Assembly (NCBI RefSeq): GCF_934754935.1
Contig: NZ_CAKVJB010000015.1
Span: 1-50,211, forward strand
DNA length: 50,211 nt
Source of the DNA: an uncultured Holdemanella sp.
GTDB taxonomy: Bacteria > Bacillota_I > Bacilli_A > Erysipelotrichales > Erysipelotrichaceae
Direction of reading: 5' to 3'
Part shown: piece after piece, positions 40,756-48,580 of the stretch
Layout: each line of letters opens with the position of its first letter
Position numbering within the stretch: the stretch's first letter is position 1
Program-made: the position numbers and the translations under genes
Notes under the pieces: generated by a model
Told to the model about the DNA's origin: nothing
Seen by the model: the letters and a program-made list of their open reading frames with translations, nothing else
The model's database searches: none

Positions 40756-40784
40756 AGAAGACTTAGTGGTCTTCTCTATTTTTG
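40751..40784. terminator. terminator of the rimP-rbfA operon (also usable by the 48-residue gene)
   Basis: A perfect 12-bp stem (AATAGAGAAGAC 40751-40762 / GTCTTCTCTATT 40769-40780) with a TTAGTG loop and T-rich tracts on both strands. The stop codon of the small minus-strand gene lies in the loop. Confidence 0.92.
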
Positions 40785-40909
40785 TTTGTCGATAGTATTA
40801 AGGAACAGAGTCCTAATGGTAGATAAGTAAAATTCTTTGTTAAGAAATATACGAATATAAAACATATCCCTGCGAAAATAAATAATATTCGATTTAAATT
40901 TGACTTCAT
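40763..40909 (-). CDS. predicted 48-residue membrane peptide (hypothetical)
   Basis: A small ORF filling an otherwise empty 280-base gap: MKSNLNRILFIFAGICFIFV, then YFLTKNFTYLPLGLCSLILS and a charged tail TNKNREDH. It has two hydrophobic stretches (about 8-23 and 28-40) with a short loop, so it may cross the membrane once or twice. Support: GAAGGAG 11 bases upstream, an extended -10 promoter (40934-40963), and a stop codon exactly in the loop of the shared terminator. I do not recognise a family, and the real gene status needs expression or conservation evidence. Confidence 0.6.
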   Translation of the reverse strand: MKSNLNRILFIFAGICFIFVYFLTKNFTYLPLGLCSLILSTNKNREDH

Positions 40910-40933
40910 AGTTATAGTAACTCCTTCAAATTG

Positions 40934-40963
40934 ATTATAACAGAAAAAATTGTTGAATTGTAA
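40934..40963 (-). promoter_or_regulatory. promoter of the 48-residue membrane peptide gene
   Basis: On the minus strand TTACAA (40958-40963), an 18-base spacer and extended -10 TGT-TATAAT (TATAAT at 40934-40939). Confidence 0.6.
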
Positions 40964-40970
40964 AAGGCAA

Positions 40971-41007
40971 GAAAAAAAGAAGAGATTCAGTTTTGTTTGA
41001 ATCTCTT
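40971..41007 (-). terminator. Rho-independent terminator of the first thiolase gene
   Basis: On the minus strand the 10-bp stem AAGAGATTCA / TGAATCTCTT (41007-40998 and 40989-40980) with an 8-base loop, followed by a T-rich run. Confidence 0.88.
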
Positions 41008-41038
41008 TTTAGAAGTAGTTAGTTATTATTGATTAAAA

Positions 41039-42223
41039 TTAGTCACGTTCTACGATAGTAGCACAACCCATACCACCACCGATGCAAAGTGTAGCTAAAC
41101 CTTTCTTAGCGTCACGTTTTTGCATTTCGTGAAGTAATGTAACTAAAATACGGCATCCACTAGCTCCAACTGGGTGTCCTAATGCTACGGCTCCACCGTT
41201 AACGTTAACTTTACTCATATCGAATCCTAATTCTCTAGCAACAGCTACAGATTGAGCAGCGAAAGCTTCGTTAGCTTCGATTAAGTCCATATCGTCTACT
41301 GTTAATCCAGTTCTTTCCATAACTTTACGAGTAGCAGCAACTGGTCCAATACCCATAATTTCTGGTTCAACACCAGCTAATGCACCTTGTACCCAAGTAG
41401 CCATTGGTGTAACACCTAATTCTTTAGCTTTTTCTTCGCTCATAACAACGATTGCAGCAGCACCATCATTGATACCTGAAGCATTACCAGCAGTTACCAT
41501 TCCGCCTTCTTTACCAGAGCAGCAACGTAATTTAGCTAATGTTTCAGCAGTAGTTCCTGGACGAGGTCCTTCATCCACTTTGAATTCAACGATTTCTTTT
41601 TTAACTTTAACTGGAACTGGTACGATTTCATCATCGAATTTGTGTTCAGCCATAGCTTTTTCTGCTTTTTGTTGAGAGTTAGCTGAGAATTCATCTAATT
41701 CTTCACGAGTTAAGTGCCAACGATCACAGATGTTTTCAGCAGTGATCATCATGTGGTAGTGGTTAAATGCATCAGTTAATGCATCATTTACCATTGTATC
41801 GACGATAGTAGCGTTGTTCATACGGTAACCAAAACGTGCTTTAGTCATAGCATATGGTGCCATTGACATATTTTCCATACCACCAGCAACAACGATGTCA
41901 GCTTGACCAGCTTTAATCATTGCAGCAGCTTGGTTAACACAGTTTAAACCAGATCCACAAACAACATTTAATGTAACGGCAGGAACTTCAATTGGTAGAC
42001 CAGCTTTGATACTAGCTTGACGAGCAACGTTTTGTCCTTGAGCAGCTTGGATAACGCATCCCATTAATACTTCGTCAACTTGTTCAGGTTTAACACCTGC
42101 ACGGTTCAATGCTTCTTTAATAACGATTGCACCTAAATCAGCAGCTGGAGTGTTACTTAAAGCTCCACCCATTTTACCAATAGCAGTACGACATGCACCT
42201 GCTAAAACTACTTTTTTTGTCAT
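41039..42223 (-). CDS. thl: acetyl-CoA C-acetyltransferase (thiolase), copy 1
   Basis: A 394-residue biosynthetic thiolase that joins two acetyl-CoA into acetoacetyl-CoA, the first step of the butyrate pathway. Seen: nucleophile C89 in LNVVCGSGLNCV, the GHPVGASG His motif and the CIGGGMG second Cys motif. The start is the ATG at 42223 with GGAGG 9 bases upstream; nine further codons are open but unlikely. It has its own promoter, preceded by a Rex-like half-conserved site, so it need not depend on copy 2 upstream. Confidence 0.94.
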   Translation of the reverse strand: MTKKVVLAGACRTAIGKMGGALSNTPAADLGAIVIKEALNRAGVKPEQVDEVLMGCVIQAAQGQNVARQASIKAGLPIEVPAVTLNVVCGSGLNCVNQAAAMIKAGQADIVVAGGMENMSMAPYAMTKARFGYRMNNATIVDTMVNDALTDAFNHYHMMITAENICDRWHLTREELDEFSANSQQKAEKAMAEHKFDDEIVPVPVKVKKEIVEFKVDEGPRPGTTAETLAKLRCCSGKEGGMVTAGNASGINDGAAAIVVMSEEKAKELGVTPMATWVQGALAGVEPEIMGIGPVAATRKVMERTGLTVDDMDLIEANEAFAAQSVAVARELGFDMSKVNVNGGAVALGHPVGASGCRILVTLLHEMQKRDAKKGLATLCIGGGMGCATIVERD

Positions 42224-42268
42224 ATTAATATTCCTCCATGTAAGACTCATAAGTCATTTACCTTTTAA

Positions 42269-42297
42269 ACTTTAACATAGTGAATGATTAAAATCAA
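42269..42297 (-). promoter_or_regulatory. putative promoter of thiolase copy 1
   Basis: On the minus strand TTGATT (42292-42297), a 17-base spacer and extended -10 TGT-TAAAGT (TAAAGT at 42269-42274). Confidence 0.5.
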
Positions 42298-42301
42298 TCA
42301 C

Positions 42302-42319
42302 AAATTAAAAAATTCACAA
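42302..42319 (-). promoter_or_regulatory. degenerate Rex-like site upstream of thiolase copy 1
   Basis: On the minus strand TTGTGAA-TTTT-TTAATTT. The first half matches the Rex half-site TTGTGAA exactly; the second half matches 4 of 7 positions. It ends 4 bases from the -35, the same position as the better site before bcd. It overlaps a second inverted repeat, ATTCACAAGTGAAT at 42312-42325. Confidence 0.4.
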
Positions 42320-42327
42320 GTGAATCT

Positions 42328-42357
42328 AAAGAAATAAGGAGAACTTGTCTCCTTATT
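42328..42357 (-). terminator. terminator of thiolase copy 2
   Basis: A perfect 10-bp stem (AATAAGGAGA / TCTCCTTATT, 42333-42342 with 42348-42357) with a 5-base loop. The T run on the minus strand is interrupted (TTTCTTT), so some read-through into copy 1 is possible. Confidence 0.72.
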
Positions 42358-42359
42358 GA

Positions 42360-43565
42360 TTAATCGCACATTTTTACGATAACAGCGGCACCTTGTCCTC
42401 CACCAATACATAGAGAAGCAAGACCGATTTTTGATTTACGTTTTTGCATTTCATATAGTAATGAAACTAAGATACGGTTTCCACTAGCTCCAACTGGGTG
42501 ACCTAATGCAATAGCACCACCATTTACGTTTGTCTTAGCTAAGAATGCTTCACGATCCATACCTGTAGCTTCTTCTAATTCGTGGATAACACCTAATGAT
42601 TGAGCAGCAAATGCTTCGTTCAATTCAACTAAGTCAAGATCTTCAATCTTAAGATCTGCATATTTTAATGCGTTTAAGATAGCTGGTGTTGGACCAAGTC
42701 CCATAACTCGTGGATCAACTCCACCTTGTCCAAATCCGATAACTTCAGCGATTGGTGTTAAGTTATATTTCTTAACAGCATCTTCACTGGCAACGATTGT
42801 AAATGAAGCACCATCATTGATACCAGAAGCATTACCTGCAGTAACAGTTCCGTCTGCATTGAATGCAGGACGTAATTTAGCTAATTTTTCCAAGCTTGTT
42901 TTACGAGGGTGTTCATCTGTATCGAATACAACTTCACCTTTACGAGTTTTATAAGTGATTGGAACGATTTCATCTTTAAATTTACCTGCAGCAATAGCAG
43001 CTAAAGCTTTTTCTTGAGAAGCAAATGCGAATTCATCTTGTGCTTCACGAGAAATGTTATATTTTTTAGCGATGTTGTCAGCTGTACATCCCATGTGAAT
43101 TCCGTACATTGCATCTGTTAAACCATCGTGTAACATAGCATCTACTAATTTTTGATCTCCCATCTTAGTTCCTGTACGGTTTTTGTAGCTTAACATAAAT
43201 GGAGCACGAGTCATCGATTCGACACCACCAGCAACATATAAGTCACCAAAGTTAGCTTGAATACGAAGTGTAGCTTCCATAACGGCTTTTAAACCAGAAC
43301 CACATAACATATTGATTGATTGTGCACATACTTCAACAGGAATTCCTGCATCAAAAGCAACGTGACGAGCAATGTTTTGTCCTAAACCTGCAGCAATTAC
43401 GTTACCGATAATAACTTCATCCAAGTTAGCTGGATCGATATTTGCTTGTTTAATTGTTTCTTTTAAAACAGTTGCTCCAACTGTAGCTAAATCTACATCA
43501 GTTAAACTTCCTAAAAAAGTACCAATTGCACTACGTTTAGCAGCAACAATATAAGCTTTTCTCAT
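42360..43565 (-). CDS. acetyl-CoA C-acetyltransferase (thiolase), copy 2
   Basis: A 401-residue thiolase with nucleophile C88 (INMLCGSGLKAV), GHPVGASGN and CIGGGQG motifs. It is clearly a divergent paralogue of the neighbouring copy, with many differences across the whole length, so this is not a recent duplication. It could differ in chain-length preference or direction. It has its own TTGACA promoter with a Rex-like site just upstream, and is divergent from bcd. Ribosome binding site AGGT is weak. Confidence 0.92.
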   Translation of the reverse strand: MRKAYIVAAKRSAIGTFLGSLTDVDLATVGATVLKETIKQANIDPANLDEVIIGNVIAAGLGQNIARHVAFDAGIPVEVCAQSINMLCGSGLKAVMEATLRIQANFGDLYVAGGVESMTRAPFMLSYKNRTGTKMGDQKLVDAMLHDGLTDAMYGIHMGCTADNIAKKYNISREAQDEFAFASQEKALAAIAAGKFKDEIVPITYKTRKGEVVFDTDEHPRKTSLEKLAKLRPAFNADGTVTAGNASGINDGASFTIVASEDAVKKYNLTPIAEVIGFGQGGVDPRVMGLGPTPAILNALKYADLKIEDLDLVELNEAFAAQSLGVIHELEEATGMDREAFLAKTNVNGGAIALGHPVGASGNRILVSLLYEMQKRKSKIGLASLCIGGGQGAAVIVKMCD

Positions 43566-43613
43566 TTGTATACCTACTTTCTACTCCTAATCGAGATTAA
43601 CTTTTACATGCTT

Positions 43614-43642
43614 AGTCTAGACCTTAAAATAGGGGATGTCAA
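43614..43642 (-). promoter_or_regulatory. promoter of thiolase copy 2
   Basis: On the minus strand consensus TTGACA (43637-43642), a 17-base spacer and TAGACT (43614-43619). Confidence 0.7.
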
Positions 43643-43646
43643 TAAC

Positions 43647-43664
43647 TTGTTTAAAAATTCACAT
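43647..43664. promoter_or_regulatory. degenerate Rex-type operator upstream of thiolase copy 2
   Basis: TTGTTTA-AAAA-TTCACAT has the 7-4-7 layout of Rex sites (consensus TTGTTAA-N4-TTAACAA or TTGTGAA-N4-TTCACAA), with 6 of 7 matches in each half. It lies 4 bases upstream of the -35 of thiolase copy 2. Confidence 0.55.
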
Positions 43665-43712
43665 GTTAAAAATACTTAATATATATTAATAAGATAGGGT
43701 ATTTGAAACAAT

Positions 43713-43730
43713 TTGTTAAAATATTAACAA
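43713..43730. promoter_or_regulatory. Rex-type operator upstream of the bcd operon
   Basis: TTGTTAA-AATA-TTAACAA is a perfect 18-bp palindrome and an exact match to the clostridial Rex consensus TTGTTAA-N4-TTAACAA. It ends 5 bases before the -35 of the bcd promoter, so bound Rex should block RNA polymerase. Rex is a repressor released by NADH. The match is seen; binding is inferred, and no rex gene is in this window. Confidence 0.8.
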
Positions 43731-43735
43731 AATCA

Positions 43736-43764
43736 TTGACGAGGGTAAAAAAAGTATGTAGAAT
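43736..43764 (+). promoter_or_regulatory. promoter of the bcd-etfBA-hbd-crt operon
   Basis: TTGACG (43736-43741), a 17-base spacer and TAGAAT (43759-43764). About 80 bases of untranslated leader follow; no strong hairpin is evident in it. Confidence 0.8.
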
Positions 43765-43854
43765 ATGACTGTGTGAAAAGTTTAACATACTTTCTCATGC
43801 TATCGATGTCCTAATTCGAATAGTTCAAGAAAACTGGAAAGGAGAACTTCATTT

Positions 43855-44994
43855 ATGGATTTCAATTTAACAGAACAACAATTAATGATGCAAAAGTTGT
43901 TCAGAGAAGTTGCGCAAAACGAAGTAAAAGAAAACGCAGCGGATGTTGACGAAAACGAAAGATTCCCTAAGGAATCTGTAGAAGTGATGCGTCAAGCAAA
44001 AATGCTTGGTATTCCTTATTCACGTGAATACGGAGGAGCTGGCGCAGATTATTTATGCTACATTTTAGCAATTGAAGAATTGTCTAAAACATGTGCTACA
44101 AGTGGTGTAGTTTTATCAGCTCACACTTCATTAGGTACTTGGCCAATCGCTCAATTTGGTACTGAAGAACAAAAACAAAGATTCTTAACAGATCTATGTA
44201 CAGGTAAGAAATTGGCTGCATTTGGTTTAACTGAACCAAACGCTGGTACAGATGCTGCTGGACAACAAACTACAGCTGTATTAGATGGTGACGAATATGT
44301 TATCAATGGTACAAAAATTTTCATTACAAATGCTGGAGAAGCTGATGTATATGTAATTTTTGCCATGACAGACAAAACAAAAGGTACTCGTGGAATTTCT
44401 GCTTTCATTCTTGAAAAGGGAACTCCAGGATTCACATTCGGTCTTCACGAAAAGAAATTAGGTATTCGTGGATCTGCTACATGTGAATTAATTTTCAATA
44501 ATGTACGTATTCCAAAAGAAAACTTATTAGGAAAAGAAGGTATGGGATTCAAGATTGCCATGCAGACACTTGATGGTGGACGTATTGGTATCGCTGCTCA
44601 AGCATTAGGAATTGCTCAAGGTGCAATCGATGAAGCCGTTGCTTATGTAAAACAACGTAAACAATTTGGTCGTCCAATTGCTAAATTCCAAAACACTCAA
44701 TTCCAATTAGCTGATATGCAAACAAAAACAGATGCAGCTCGTTGGTTAGTATATTCTGCAGCTACTGCTAAACAAGAAGGTCGTCCTTATACTCAATTAG
44801 CAGCTGAAGCAAAATTATTTGCGGCTGAAACAGCTATGGAAGTTACAACTAAAGCTATCCAATTATTAGGTGGATACGGATATACTCGTGACTTACCAGT
44901 AGAAAGAATGTTTAGAGATGCTAAGATCACTGAAATCTACGAAGGTACATCAGAAGTACAACGTATGGTCATCTCTGGCGCTATGTTGAAGTAA
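43855..44994 (+). CDS. bcd: butyryl-CoA dehydrogenase (short-chain acyl-CoA dehydrogenase)
   Basis: A 379-residue acyl-CoA dehydrogenase that in this setting reduces crotonyl-CoA to butyryl-CoA. Seen: FGLTEPNAGTDA and FITNAG (FAD/substrate), QFGRPIAKFQ, QLLGGYGYTRDLPVERMFRDAKI and the catalytic Glu363 in YEGTSEVQRM. It is followed by etfB and etfA, as in clostridial bifurcating Bcd/Etf systems, where NADH oxidation drives both crotonyl-CoA and ferredoxin reduction. AAAGGAG precedes the ATG. A Rex operator lies upstream. Confidence 0.95.
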   Translation: MDFNLTEQQLMMQKLFREVAQNEVKENAADVDENERFPKESVEVMRQAKMLGIPYSREYGGAGADYLCYILAIEELSKTCATSGVVLSAHTSLGTWPIAQFGTEEQKQRFLTDLCTGKKLAAFGLTEPNAGTDAAGQQTTAVLDGDEYVINGTKIFITNAGEADVYVIFAMTDKTKGTRGISAFILEKGTPGFTFGLHEKKLGIRGSATCELIFNNVRIPKENLLGKEGMGFKIAMQTLDGGRIGIAAQALGIAQGAIDEAVAYVKQRKQFGRPIAKFQNTQFQLADMQTKTDAARWLVYSAATAKQEGRPYTQLAAEAKLFAAETAMEVTTKAIQLLGGYGYTRDLPVERMFRDAKITEIYEGTSEVQRMVISGAMLK

Positions 44995-45015
44995 GAAAGG
45001 AATTGGTGTTGAAAA

Positions 45016-45810
45016 ATGAAAATTGTTGTTTTAGAAAAACAAGTTCCGGATTCAACTGAGATTACAGTTGATAAAAAAACTGGTGCGTTAATTCGTGACG
45101 GTGTTCCTGCAATCACAAACCCAGATGATTTAGCTGGTTTGGAAGCTGCATTGGAAGTAAAAGACAAAAACCCTGACACTGAAGTTGTTGTAATGACAAT
45201 GGGATTACCTAAAGCTGCTGAAATGTTAAAAGAAGGCGTAGCTATGGGTGCTGACAAAGGTGTTTTATTAACAGACCGTGTATTAGGTGGATCTGATACA
45301 TGTGCTACAAGTATCGCTTTAGCTGCTGCTTTGAAAAAAGTAGGATTCGACTTAGTTATCGCTGGTCGTCAAGCTATCGATGGTGATACTGCTCAGGTAG
45401 GACCTCAAACTGCAGAACGTTTGGATATTCCTCAAGTTACTTATGTAGATGAAATCTTAGAAGTAAAAGAAGATTCAATTACTGTTAAACGTTCATTAGA
45501 AGATGTTGAACAAATCGTAACTGCTAAGTTGCCATGTGTTATCACAACATTATCTGGAATGAACAAACCTCGTTACATGCAATGTGACAACATCGTTGAC
45601 TTATGTAAAGAAGACAAGATTGAAGTTTTAACAAATGCTGAATTAGGAATCGATCCTGAAACAGTTGGTTTCAAAGGTTCTCCTACATCAGTTAAAACTA
45701 CTTTCACAAAAGATGTTACTGACAAAACAGAAGTATTCACATTGTCTGAGCAGGAAACTGCAGATATGATTGCTAAGACTTTGAAAGAAAAGCAAATCAT
45801 TACAAAGTAG
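45016..45810 (+). CDS. etfB: electron transfer flavoprotein beta subunit
   Basis: A 264-residue EtfB. Seen: KIVVLEKQVPDSTEI at the start, VVMTMGLPKAAEMLKEGVAMGADKGVLLTDR, DLVIAGRQAIDGDTAQVGPQTAERLDIPQVTYV, the typical nucleotide-binding region, and the C-terminal arm. With EtfA it passes electrons to Bcd. Whether the pair bifurcates cannot be proved from sequence by eye, but Bcd, Rnf and fermentative context support it. The ribosome binding site AAAGGA is a little distant from the ATG. Confidence 0.94.
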   Translation: MKIVVLEKQVPDSTEITVDKKTGALIRDGVPAITNPDDLAGLEAALEVKDKNPDTEVVVMTMGLPKAAEMLKEGVAMGADKGVLLTDRVLGGSDTCATSIALAAALKKVGFDLVIAGRQAIDGDTAQVGPQTAERLDIPQVTYVDEILEVKEDSITVKRSLEDVEQIVTAKLPCVITTLSGMNKPRYMQCDNIVDLCKEDKIEVLTNAELGIDPETVGFKGSPTSVKTTFTKDVTDKTEVFTLSEQETADMIAKTLKEKQIITK

Positions 45811-45825
45811 GGAGGATGAAGTAGA

Positions 45826-46857
45826 ATGGCTCGATTTGAAGAATATAAAGATATCTTCGTTTTCGTTGAACAAGAAAACGGAAACATTGCAGAAGTAAGT
45901 TATGAACTTATTTCAGAAGCAAGAAAACTAGTTGCTTCTATCCCTGAATTTGGATACAAAGTAGTTGGTGTATTGCTTGGAGAAAATGTAAAAGAAAAAG
46001 CTCAAGAAGTTATTAGTCATGGAGCTGACAAAGTAATCGTTGTTGATGATGCTTTATTAAAAGACTATTCAACTCAATTCTATGCTGATGCTTTAACACA
46101 AGTTGTTTTAGCTCACAAACCAGATTCAATGTTAACTGGTGCAACTCCTTTAGGACGTGACTTAGCACCACGTGTAGCTGCTCGTTTAAATGTTGGTTTA
46201 ACTGCAGATGCTACTAAAATTGAAGTGGATTTAGAATATGCTAAAGAAACTGGTGAATCATTATTAGACGTAACTCGTCCAACATTCGGTGGTAACTTAT
46301 TCGGTACAATCGTATGTAAAGACACTCGTCCACAGATGGCTACAATCAGACCAAAAGTATTCGAATTGGCTCCAACAGATACTAGCCGTACTGGTGAAGT
46401 TGAAGAATTTACTCCATCATGGACAACTACAGATCCTCAAGTATTTGTAGAAAAAGTAATCGAAAAAGTCAAAGCAGATGTAGATATTACAAAAGCTAAT
46501 ATCTTAGTAGGTGCTGGTCGTGGTGCTGAAAACTGCTTAGATGTACTTCAAAAAGTAGCTGACGAATTAGGTGGTGTAGTTTGCTGTACACGTGCCGTTG
46601 TTGAAGATGGATTCTTAGACAAAGATCGTCAGGTAGGTCAAACAGGTAAAACTGTACGTCCTTCATTATATATCGCTTGTGGTATTTCTGGAGCTGTACA
46701 ACACTGTGCTGGTATGGACAAATCAGATTTGATCATCTCTATCAACCGTGACCCTCAAGCAGAAATCTTCAATATTTCTAACATGGGATTCGTTGGAGAT
46801 TGCGCAACTGTATTACCTTTATTAGTTGAATCAATTAAAGCTGCAAGAGCTGAATAA
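45826..46857 (+). CDS. etfA: electron transfer flavoprotein alpha subunit
   Basis: A 343-residue EtfA. The N-terminal domain (FVFVEQENGNIAEVSYELISEARKL) is followed by LTGATPLGRDLAPRVAARLNVGLTADAT and the C-terminal FAD domain with AGRGAENCLDVLQKVADELGGVVCCTRAVVEDG, DRQVGQTGKTVRPSLYIACGISGAVQH and SINRDPQAEIF. It follows etfB by 15 bases with a GGGAGG ribosome binding site. Confidence 0.95.
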   Translation: MARFEEYKDIFVFVEQENGNIAEVSYELISEARKLVASIPEFGYKVVGVLLGENVKEKAQEVISHGADKVIVVDDALLKDYSTQFYADALTQVVLAHKPDSMLTGATPLGRDLAPRVAARLNVGLTADATKIEVDLEYAKETGESLLDVTRPTFGGNLFGTIVCKDTRPQMATIRPKVFELAPTDTSRTGEVEEFTPSWTTTDPQVFVEKVIEKVKADVDITKANILVGAGRGAENCLDVLQKVADELGGVVCCTRAVVEDGFLDKDRQVGQTGKTVRPSLYIACGISGAVQHCAGMDKSDLIISINRDPQAEIFNISNMGFVGDCATVLPLLVESIKAARAE

Positions 46858-46877
46858 TAAAAAGGAGCATATTTAAA

Positions 46878-47714
46878 ATGAAAAATGTAGGTGTTATTGG
46901 TGCTGGAACAATGGGGCAAGGTATTGCCAATGCATTTGCTACAGCTGGATACAATGTAACTGTATGTGATATTAAAATCGAATGGGCACAAAATGGAATC
47001 AACAAAATTGGTGCTAAATTAGATAAATTAGTATCTCGTGAAAAAATTACTGCTGAAAAAGCTGAAGGTATCAAAGCTAACTTAACAGCTGGTGAATACA
47101 AAGATTTAGCTGATTGCGATTTAATCGTTGAAGCTGTTCTTGAAAAAATGGAAATCAAAAAAGACTTATTCAAGACTTTAGATGAAATCTGTAAAGAAGA
47201 TTGCATTTTCGGAACAAACACTTCAAGTTTAAGTGTTACTGAAATTGCTAACGGAATCAAACACAACGTTATCGGTATGCACTTCTTCAACCCAGCTGAT
47301 CGTATGAAATTAGTTGAAGTTATCTCTGGTGAAAACACTCCAGTTGAAACTAAAGAAGCTATCATCGAATACTCTAAATCATTAGGAAAAACTCCAGTAG
47401 AAGTTGCTGAAGGACCTGGATTTGTAGTTAACCGTATCTTGATTCCAATGATCAATGAAGCTTGCTTCATTTACCAAGAAGGATTGGCAAGTGTTGAAGA
47501 TATCGATACAGCTATGAAACTTGGAGCTAACCACCCAATGGGACCATTGGCTTTGGGTGACTTAATTGGATTGGATATCGTTTTAGATGTAATGGAAGTA
47601 TTATATACTGAAACTGGAGATCCTAAATATCGTCCATGTACATTATTAAAGAAAATGGTTCGTGCTGGAAAATTAGGTCAAAAAACTAAACAAGGATTCT
47701 ACAGCTACAACTAG
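46878..47714 (+). CDS. hbd: 3-hydroxybutyryl-CoA dehydrogenase
   Basis: A 278-residue enzyme reducing acetoacetyl-CoA to 3-hydroxybutyryl-CoA. Seen: Rossmann GAGTMGQGIA, DCDLIVEAVLEKMEIK, the catalytic His region GMHFFNPADRMKLVEVI, and the C-terminal domain GPLALGDLIGLDIVLDVME ... GRAGKLGQKTKQGFYSY-like end. AAAGGAG precedes the ATG. A full terminator follows before crt. Confidence 0.95.
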   Translation: MKNVGVIGAGTMGQGIANAFATAGYNVTVCDIKIEWAQNGINKIGAKLDKLVSREKITAEKAEGIKANLTAGEYKDLADCDLIVEAVLEKMEIKKDLFKTLDEICKEDCIFGTNTSSLSVTEIANGIKHNVIGMHFFNPADRMKLVEVISGENTPVETKEAIIEYSKSLGKTPVEVAEGPGFVVNRILIPMINEACFIYQEGLASVEDIDTAMKLGANHPMGPLALGDLIGLDIVLDVMEVLYTETGDPKYRPCTLLKKMVRAGKLGQKTKQGFYSYN

Positions 47715-47724
47715 TGAAATAACT

Positions 47725-47757
47725 AAAGTGAAACACTCGTTGTTTCACTTTTTATTT
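47725..47757 (+). terminator. terminator between hbd and crt
   Basis: A perfect 10-bp stem (AAAGTGAAAC 47725-47734 / GTTTCACTTT 47742-47751), 7-base loop and T-rich run. No promoter is evident between it and crt, so it is probably a partial terminator inside the operon. Confidence 0.82.
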
Positions 47758-47778
47758 AAATATTAGAGGAGAAAAATC

Positions 47779-48558
47779 ATGGAAAACGTATTATTAGAAA
47801 AACAAGGTCACGTTTCAATTATCACAATCAATCGTGAAAAAGCATTAAATGCATTATCAACTGCTGTATTAAACGATTTAGAAGAAGCTGTTAACACAGT
47901 TGAAGCTGACAAAGACACTTATTGTGTAGTTATCACAGGTGCTGGAAGCAAATCTTTCGTTGCTGGTGCAGATATTGCTGAAATGAAAGACAAAACTGTT
48001 GAAGAAGCTGCTGAATATGGAGCTTATGGAAACAAGATCTTCCGTCAAATCGAAACTTTACACTGCCCAGTTATCGCTGCAGTAAATGGTTTTGCATTAG
48101 GTGGTGGATGCGAATTAAGTATGGCATGTGATATTCGTATCGCAGCTGAAAATGCTATTTTTGGACAACCAGAAGTAGGATTAGGAATTACTCCAGGTTT
48201 TGGTGGAACTCAACGTTTAGCTCGTTTAGTACCTGCTGGAATTGCTAAAGAAATGATCTTTACAGCTCGTAACATCAAAGCAGATAAAGCATTGGCTATC
48301 GGATTAGTAAATGCGGTTGTTCCTCAAGAAGAATTAATGGCTACTGCATTAAAAATGGCTAATGGAATCTGTAAAAATGCTCCAATCGCTGTTGCACAAT
48401 CTAAAAAAGCTATCAACGCTGGACTTCAAACAGATATGGATTCAGCTATCGCTATCGAAGTTAAAGATTTCTCAGATTGCTTCGCTACAGAAGACCAAAC
48501 TTATGGTATGGAATGCTTCGTAAATAAAGTAAAAGAAAAAGAATTTAAAAACAAATAA
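47779..48558 (+). CDS. crt: crotonase (3-hydroxybutyryl-CoA dehydratase)
   Basis: A 259-residue enoyl-CoA hydratase-family protein that dehydrates 3-hydroxybutyryl-CoA to crotonyl-CoA. Seen: oxyanion-hole segment FVAGADIAEMKD, NGFALGGGCELSMACDIRIAA and the catalytic block FGQPEVGLGITPGFGGTQRL. TTAGAGGAG precedes the ATG. It is separated from hbd by a terminator hairpin, so its level may be set lower than the upstream genes. Confidence 0.94.
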   Translation: MENVLLEKQGHVSIITINREKALNALSTAVLNDLEEAVNTVEADKDTYCVVITGAGSKSFVAGADIAEMKDKTVEEAAEYGAYGNKIFRQIETLHCPVIAAVNGFALGGGCELSMACDIRIAAENAIFGQPEVGLGITPGFGGTQRLARLVPAGIAKEMIFTARNIKADKALAIGLVNAVVPQEELMATALKMANGICKNAPIAVAQSKKAINAGLQTDMDSAIAIEVKDFSDCFATEDQTYGMECFVNKVKEKEFKNK

Positions 48559-48580
48559 TTTATTTGAAAGGATGATTTAA

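Noticed and set aside
46835..47470. 211-codon antisense open frame opposite hbd
   Set aside because: It lies wholly opposite well-supported hbd and etfA codons, has no ribosome binding site or recognisable domain, and long antisense frames are expected in A+T-rich coding DNA with few stops on that frame.
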